Assembly (NCBI RefSeq): GCF_013141695.1
Contig: NZ_WHNY01000074.1
Coordinates: 124,001 to 188,000, forward strand
Origin: Paenibacillus plantarum
GTDB lineage: Bacteria; Bacillota; Bacilli; Paenibacillales; NBRC-103111
Length of the DNA stretch: 64,000 nt
Direction of reading: 5' to 3'
This document shows, one piece after another, positions 60,489-64,000 of the stretch. The translations under genes were made by a program, and so were the position numbers. How positions within the stretch are numbered: the first letter of the stretch is position 1; every line of letters begins with the position of its first letter. Under the pieces are notes generated by a model, which was not told where the DNA came from, ran no database searches, and saw only the letters and a list, made by a program, of their open reading frames with translations.

Positions 60489-60520
60489 GATCAACCAGAA
60501 CTTACTGGTTGATCCTTTTT
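60489..60520 (+). terminator. Intrinsic terminator after the LysR gene
   Basis: GATCAACCAG, loop AACTTA, CTGGTTGATC, followed by CTTTTT. Confidence 0.9.
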
Positions 60521-60722
60521 GCATTTGCTTGGAGGATTAAGGTAGTCGGGTCGAATGTAACTGCCCGTGGGACTAGATCCCGAGCGCTATAATATTCACC
60601 CCTACTTGTCATTACCATGATTGAGGCTGGTTGGGACGAAGATCCCGTATCACATGCGATGCTATGGAGCGACAAGAAGAACCTTAGGGGCTGCCAGCAA
60701 ATATAAATCAAGGAGAGATCGG
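60521..60722 (+). mobile_element. Left non-coding end of an IS110-family element
   Basis: About 200 bases without a gene, between the LysR terminator and the IS110-type transposase start. In IS110 elements this end encodes the bridge RNA. Structured candidates can be seen (GGGACTAGATCCC; CCCTACTTGTCATT..). The exact element boundary and RNA fold need comparison with an intact copy. Confidence 0.5.
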
Positions 60723-61852
60723 ATGAATCCAGTTATTGGTCTAGATATTTCTAAAGATGAAAGCCATGGACAGGCTTTTTTAGAGCGTGGTAAACCATTC
60801 AAAGGGACGTTTCATTTCGAACATACACAAGAAGGACTCTTGAAATTGCTTCATGTTATTAAGGAAGTTGAGCAAGCGTCTGGACATCGTCCCACGCTGA
60901 TTCTCGAATTTCAAATCGACTTAGAAAATCTAATCTTCGTAAAGTGAAAACGGATGCTGCTGATGCTTATCTTTTGGGAGAACTTCACTACAAAGAAGAG
61001 TTCGAACCTTTCAAAAAAAGGGGTGTGCAGTTACTTAATCTGCGCTATCTAACGCGGCAATTTGAGTCTTTTTCTAAGATGTGTGTACAGACAAAGCTAC
61101 AGTTCCAAGCTGTTCTGGACCAGGTTTTTCCTGCATATAAAGGCGTGTTTGGGGCTATGTATTCTAGTGTTTCACTTCGATTCTTACACGAGTTTCCAAC
61201 GTCAGATTCGGTTCTATTAGTCGATGAAGCAACGATTCATGCCAAGATCAGTCATCTACTTTCTTCTAAACGAGGACGCTCAGAAAACTGGATTAACGAA
61301 AGAGTTGGGCGCTTGTTAGATGCGGCAAAACAAAATCCCTTTCAACAAACTATGTATTCAAGCCATTTGATTAACCTAAGGCTCTTGATCACCCTCATTC
61401 TTCAGTACCAGGAACATCTCACGGAATTGGAAAATAACATTGATGTCATGGCTAAAGAAATTGAAGAGTATGATTTAATTCAGACAATTCCCGGTATTGG
61501 ACCTAAAATTGCTGCAACAATTTTATCGGAAATTGGAGAATTCGACCTATTTGATAATCCTAAGAAACTGGTCGCATTCGCAGGTATTGACCCGAGCGTA
61601 TTCACTTCAGGTAAGTTTACTGCAACCCGAAATCGAATAACCAAACGTGGCTCGCGGCAGCTCCGATATGCGCTAGTTATGGCTGTTCAGTGCGGTCTGA
61701 TTCGTTCTCGAAACACTCGGATTAAAGAGTTTTACGACCGAAAAAGATCCGAAGGAAAGCCTCACAAAGTGGCACTAGTAGCTTGTGCAAATAAGCTTGT
61801 TCATTGGCTTTATGCCCTCATAAGAAACAAAAAACCGTTCAGGCTATCCTAA
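60723..61852 (+). pseudogene. IS110-family transposase, broken by internal deletion and frameshift
   Basis: The N-terminal DEDD (RuvC-like) domain starts MNPVIGLDISKDESHGQAF, with Asp in GLDISK and Glu in LILE, then breaks at about 60910. In a different frame the protein resumes with LRKSNLRKVKTDAADAYLLG and continues to a complete C-terminal Tnp_20 domain (IQTIPGIGPKIAATILSEIG, GIDPSVFTSGKFT). Compared with family members about 28-30 residues (ATGHY ... NPL) are missing and the frame is shifted, so no functional enzyme can be made. AAGGAGAG precedes the ATG. Confidence 0.88.
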
Positions 61853-61993
61853 TTGAATATTATAGGTATAACCTTCCAAAAACAACATGAATGGAGGGTT
61901 ATTTGGCATGCTTACTTTTCACTACAACACATCAATTCTATTGACTTTACTCGAAATATTGACAAGCTATTAGCCGGTATCGTCAATAGACAA

Positions 61994-62021
61994 CGGCAGC
62001 CGATCTGATAACCAGCTGCCG
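61994..62021 (-). terminator. Hairpin, possible terminator for the VOC gene
   Basis: CGGCAGC ... GCTGCCG with a 14-base loop. It lies 24 bases beyond the VOC stop on the minus strand. T-run is weak. Confidence 0.5.
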
Positions 62022-62044
62022 CTATATGAGTATAAAGTTATCTG

Positions 62045-62419
62045 TTAGTTGAATTCAAGAAACTCCAGACGGTTACCGAATGGATCATTTAAATAGAAAC
62101 GTTTTACGCCTTCATCTGTTCTCGCATCATCGTCTATTACTTGAGTATTATTTTGAAGCAGATATGCCCGCAATGCATCAATATTTTTCACTTGAAATGC
62201 GGGATGGGCTTTTGTAGCAGGAACAAAGTCCTTTTGCACACCTATGTGGACCTGATGAATTCCACATTGAAACCAAACGCCACCACGCTTTCTCAAGTTT
62301 TCATGCTTAGGGATTTCCCTCCAACCAAGTAAATCAACAAAGAACAATTTTGCTGTTGGTTCACAGCCTTCAGGAGCAGCCAATTGAACGTGATCAATTC
62401 CAAAAAAGTTAAAAGACAT
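62045..62419 (-). CDS. VOC-family protein (glyoxalase fold)
   Basis: A 124-residue protein. The first half begins FNFFGIDHVQLAAPEGCEPT with His as a potential metal ligand (DHVQLAAP); the second half ends RFYLNDPFGNRLEFLEF with the metal-ligand Glu. The intact H...E pattern suggests a metal-dependent enzyme. AT-rich. Substrate unknown. Confidence 0.88.
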   Translation of the reverse strand: MSFNFFGIDHVQLAAPEGCEPTAKLFFVDLLGWREIPKHENLRKRGGVWFQCGIHQVHIGVQKDFVPATKAHPAFQVKNIDALRAYLLQNNTQVIDDDARTDEGVKRFYLNDPFGNRLEFLEFN

Positions 62420-62586
62420 AATATAACAACTCCCATTGGTTTCATTATACGGAACAAAGTTTCATTTATTGAAATTTATTTTACATTATAATCCAAATAA
62501 ATTCCATATATAAATTCAACCAGTCTATCAAACTCTTCTGCCCTTTAGTTTAGAAAGTTACAAGCCAATCTACTGCTTCTCGACAA

Positions 62587-62636
62587 ATCGGATAATGTTC
62601 TTGTCACGAATCGGGAATCGGATCAAGTTCTTGACA
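62587..62636. repeat. Two 20-base direct repeats, possible IS end
   Basis: ATCGGATAATGTTCTTGTCA and ATCGGATCAAGTTCTTGACA (17 of 20 identical) at a 30-base period. Repeated terminal units of this sort occur at ends of some insertion sequences, for example the IS21 family; no transposase is left. The rest of 62420-62794 is AT-rich and shows no gene. Confidence 0.4.
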
Positions 62637-62794
62637 ACCGACAATATTTTTGTAAAAAGGTGTCATAAACCATATATTCTTTCTTTTCCGTAATTTAAAA
62701 ATAAGATTGTTATTTCAACAAAAAAGCACGCGCCTTTTTAAAAAGATATTTTTCTATCTATTATCACAGAACTTATTACATAACCTTAATTTAT

Positions 62795-63355
62795 TTAATC
62801 AGTAATTTTTTTAAGCTCAAAAATAGTTGCCTCTGATAACATGATAAGCCTGTTGTTATTAACAACAAAAAAAGTTAGAGTTATGTTAACTTTTGTAGAA
62901 GGGTCACTTATATTTATTACTTTTATTACATCATTTATATTTAAGTCTGGGATAACTATTTTATATAATCTATAAAAAGAGTCGGAGTTATCACATGCCG
63001 CTGTAATCTTATTTAATGGATTTTTCAGTTCATATTGATAAATATTATAGTTTTTAAGTCCTTTTGATGAAAAAAAGTCTTTTTTGATAATAATTTCATC
63101 TCCAATAAATTTTTGCCCTGTTGGATATTCAGAAGCATCGTTATATGAATTTGCAAATCCTAAAAGCTTCTCAACTTTCCAAGTTCCATAGAAATATTTT
63201 TCAGTTTCATTATCCAAATTTATAATTTCTTGATTACAATATTCGGAAAGTTTAGGCTTACTAGAAGTATTTTGATTTGATGTCATTTCAACATTTTCAC
63301 AAGCCGATGCTAGCATCAACATTATCATAATACAAACCAATAATATTTTTTTCAT
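62795..63355 (-). CDS. Hypothetical lipoprotein
   Basis: A 186-residue protein. The signal MKKILLVCIMIMLMLASACE has a lipobox ASAC. A spacer (MTSNQNTSSKPKLSEYCNQE) is followed by a ~140-residue domain beginning KYFYGTWKVEKLLGFANSYN; proteins with YGTWKVEK starts occur as lipocalin-like or uncharacterised lipoproteins in Bacillota. Very AT-rich, unlike most of the window, suggesting separate origin. Confidence 0.75.
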   Translation of the reverse strand: MKKILLVCIMIMLMLASACENVEMTSNQNTSSKPKLSEYCNQEIINLDNETEKYFYGTWKVEKLLGFANSYNDASEYPTGQKFIGDEIIIKKDFFSSKGLKNYNIYQYELKNPLNKITAACDNSDSFYRLYKIVIPDLNINDVIKVINISDPSTKVNITLTFFVVNNNRLIMLSEATIFELKKITD

Positions 63356-63761
63356 ATTTCACACCCTTTTTTTTGGGATTGTGTCACAATCTCTTTAGAC
63401 ATCATATGGCTATTTACTGCGTATAATTTTTTGCGGTGATAGTAGGATTCAATATGCCAAAACACTGCCGTCCTGTTTTGAATGGTTCATGAAATGTTTG
63501 CTACGTGAATCAGAACGACTACACTCCTATTTATGGATTTAAGACAAGATACCAGTAGGACCTCACTAAGCGACCTTCGCTTCAAAAGAGTATTAATCAA
63601 TAAAACAACAGCATTACAACACTTATGACTAAAATATGTATTTAGGCCATTAGCCACCATCCTTTGATAAGGAGACGCTTCGTAGCTTGTATTTGTTTCG
63701 AAGCAATTTGTGTTGTACGCAATTCTGTCATTTAGCTTAATCGTTACTATTCGAACCACGA
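63356..63761. other. Intergenic region, no supported gene
   Basis: About 400 bases. A 90-codon minus-strand frame (63487-63759) has no binding site or recognisable pattern. I see no RNA gene. Confidence 0.45.
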
Positions 63762-63794
63762 AAAGCCCATGAGTTTATTAGACTCATGGGCTTT
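63762..63794 (-). terminator. Intrinsic terminator of the SLH-protein gene
   Basis: AAAGCCCATGAGT, loop TTATTAG, ACTCATGGGCTTT. It lies 15 bases past the SLH stop on the minus strand. Confidence 0.9.
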
Positions 63795-63809
63795 CATGTT
63801 TAAAACGTA

Positions 63810-64000
63810 TTAATGATTAGGTACCACATATACACTTCCATCAGACAACACTTGTACGGTGCCGGAGGCTGATTCAATTTCACGCAGTGCCCAATGCCCC
63901 TCCGGTACATCCGGCCAGCTTGAAGACTTTACGTCGGCGGTCGGCCGCCCGAACAATCGGTTCAATATCGTCACTGCTTCCGCACGATTCAAATGATTTT
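63810..64000 (-). CDS. SLH-domain surface protein (C-terminal part, partial)
   Basis: The last 62 residues of a protein running off the right edge. NHLNRAEAVTILNRLFGR is the core of an S-layer homology (SLH) domain, which binds pyruvylated cell-wall polymer; the end reads SWPDVPEGHWALREIESASG and SDGSVYVVPNH. The protein is anchored on the cell surface; its functional domain is outside the window. Confidence 0.88.
   Translation of the reverse strand, partial: NHLNRAEAVTILNRLFGRPTADVKSSSWPDVPEGHWALREIESASGTVQVLSDGSVYVVPNH

Noticed and set aside
63487..63759. Minus-strand 90-codon frame near the right end.
   Set aside because: No binding site, unusual composition and no recognisable pattern.

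Overview
The window comes from a Gram-positive, spore-former-type Bacillota genome, most likely Paenibacillus or a close relative (inference). The evidence is GGAGG-type ribosome binding sites, frequent TTG and GTG starts, LplB/YtcP-type sugar permeases beside a YesM/YesN-type two-component system, several secreted proteins with the copper-amine-oxidase-like 'stalk' domain, and an SLH-domain protein at the right edge. No rRNA, tRNA or CRISPR array was seen.

Layout. 1-1222: end of a sugar ABC transporter operon (minus). 1556-3288: a DrrAB-type ABC exporter. 3289-8235: two secreted stalk-domain proteins (RCC1 repeats; leucine-rich repeats), an LRR gene remnant, and two copies of a palindromic dispersed repeat (family A). 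8236-9537: an IS3-family element that landed inside a copy of a second dispersed repeat (family B). 9632-12094: a TetR regulator and a phytase-like secreted protein. 12151-26187 (mostly minus): a carbohydrate-uptake region with a membrane-bound AraC regulator, response regulator, histidine kinase, dehydrogenase, two permeases and a lipoprotein binding protein, then two gene remnants, a LacI regulator and a PhyH-type dioxygenase. Three sites close to the CcpA cre consensus lie upstream of the AraC sensor, the binding protein and the pectate lyase. 26345-34676: AraC, a DUF4395 membrane protein, a Rieske protein, acetyltransferases, an APH-family kinase and other single genes. 34836-36962: a secreted pectate lyase. 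38992-40571: an ECF42-type sigma factor with its YCII partner.

40881-46060 is the most coherent unit: a good SigA promoter, a class I cyclic-di-GMP riboswitch, an intrinsic terminator, a chemoreceptor gene, and an adenylation-thiolation-reductase (single-module NRPS-like) enzyme. 46229-47994 holds an ECF sigma factor and a DUF4179 anti-sigma-like protein behind a candidate ECF promoter.

48206-50496 holds a ParB-like protein, a secreted or bacteriocin-like candidate whose last ~40 residues follow a strict (C-x3-C-x6) pattern, and a FusB-type EF-G-binding protein preceded by a leader peptide and hairpins that look like a translational attenuator. 50679-60439: lysoplasmalogenase-like protein, CsaA, DMT exporter with a divergent AraC, DJ-1 protein, a MocR regulator that appears to start at ATA, a secreted protein with seven 78-bp repeats, an O-methyltransferase and a LysR regulator. 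60723-61852 is an IS110-family transposase broken by an internal deletion. The right end is AT-rich, with a lipoprotein gene, possible IS-end repeats and the C-terminus of an SLH protein.
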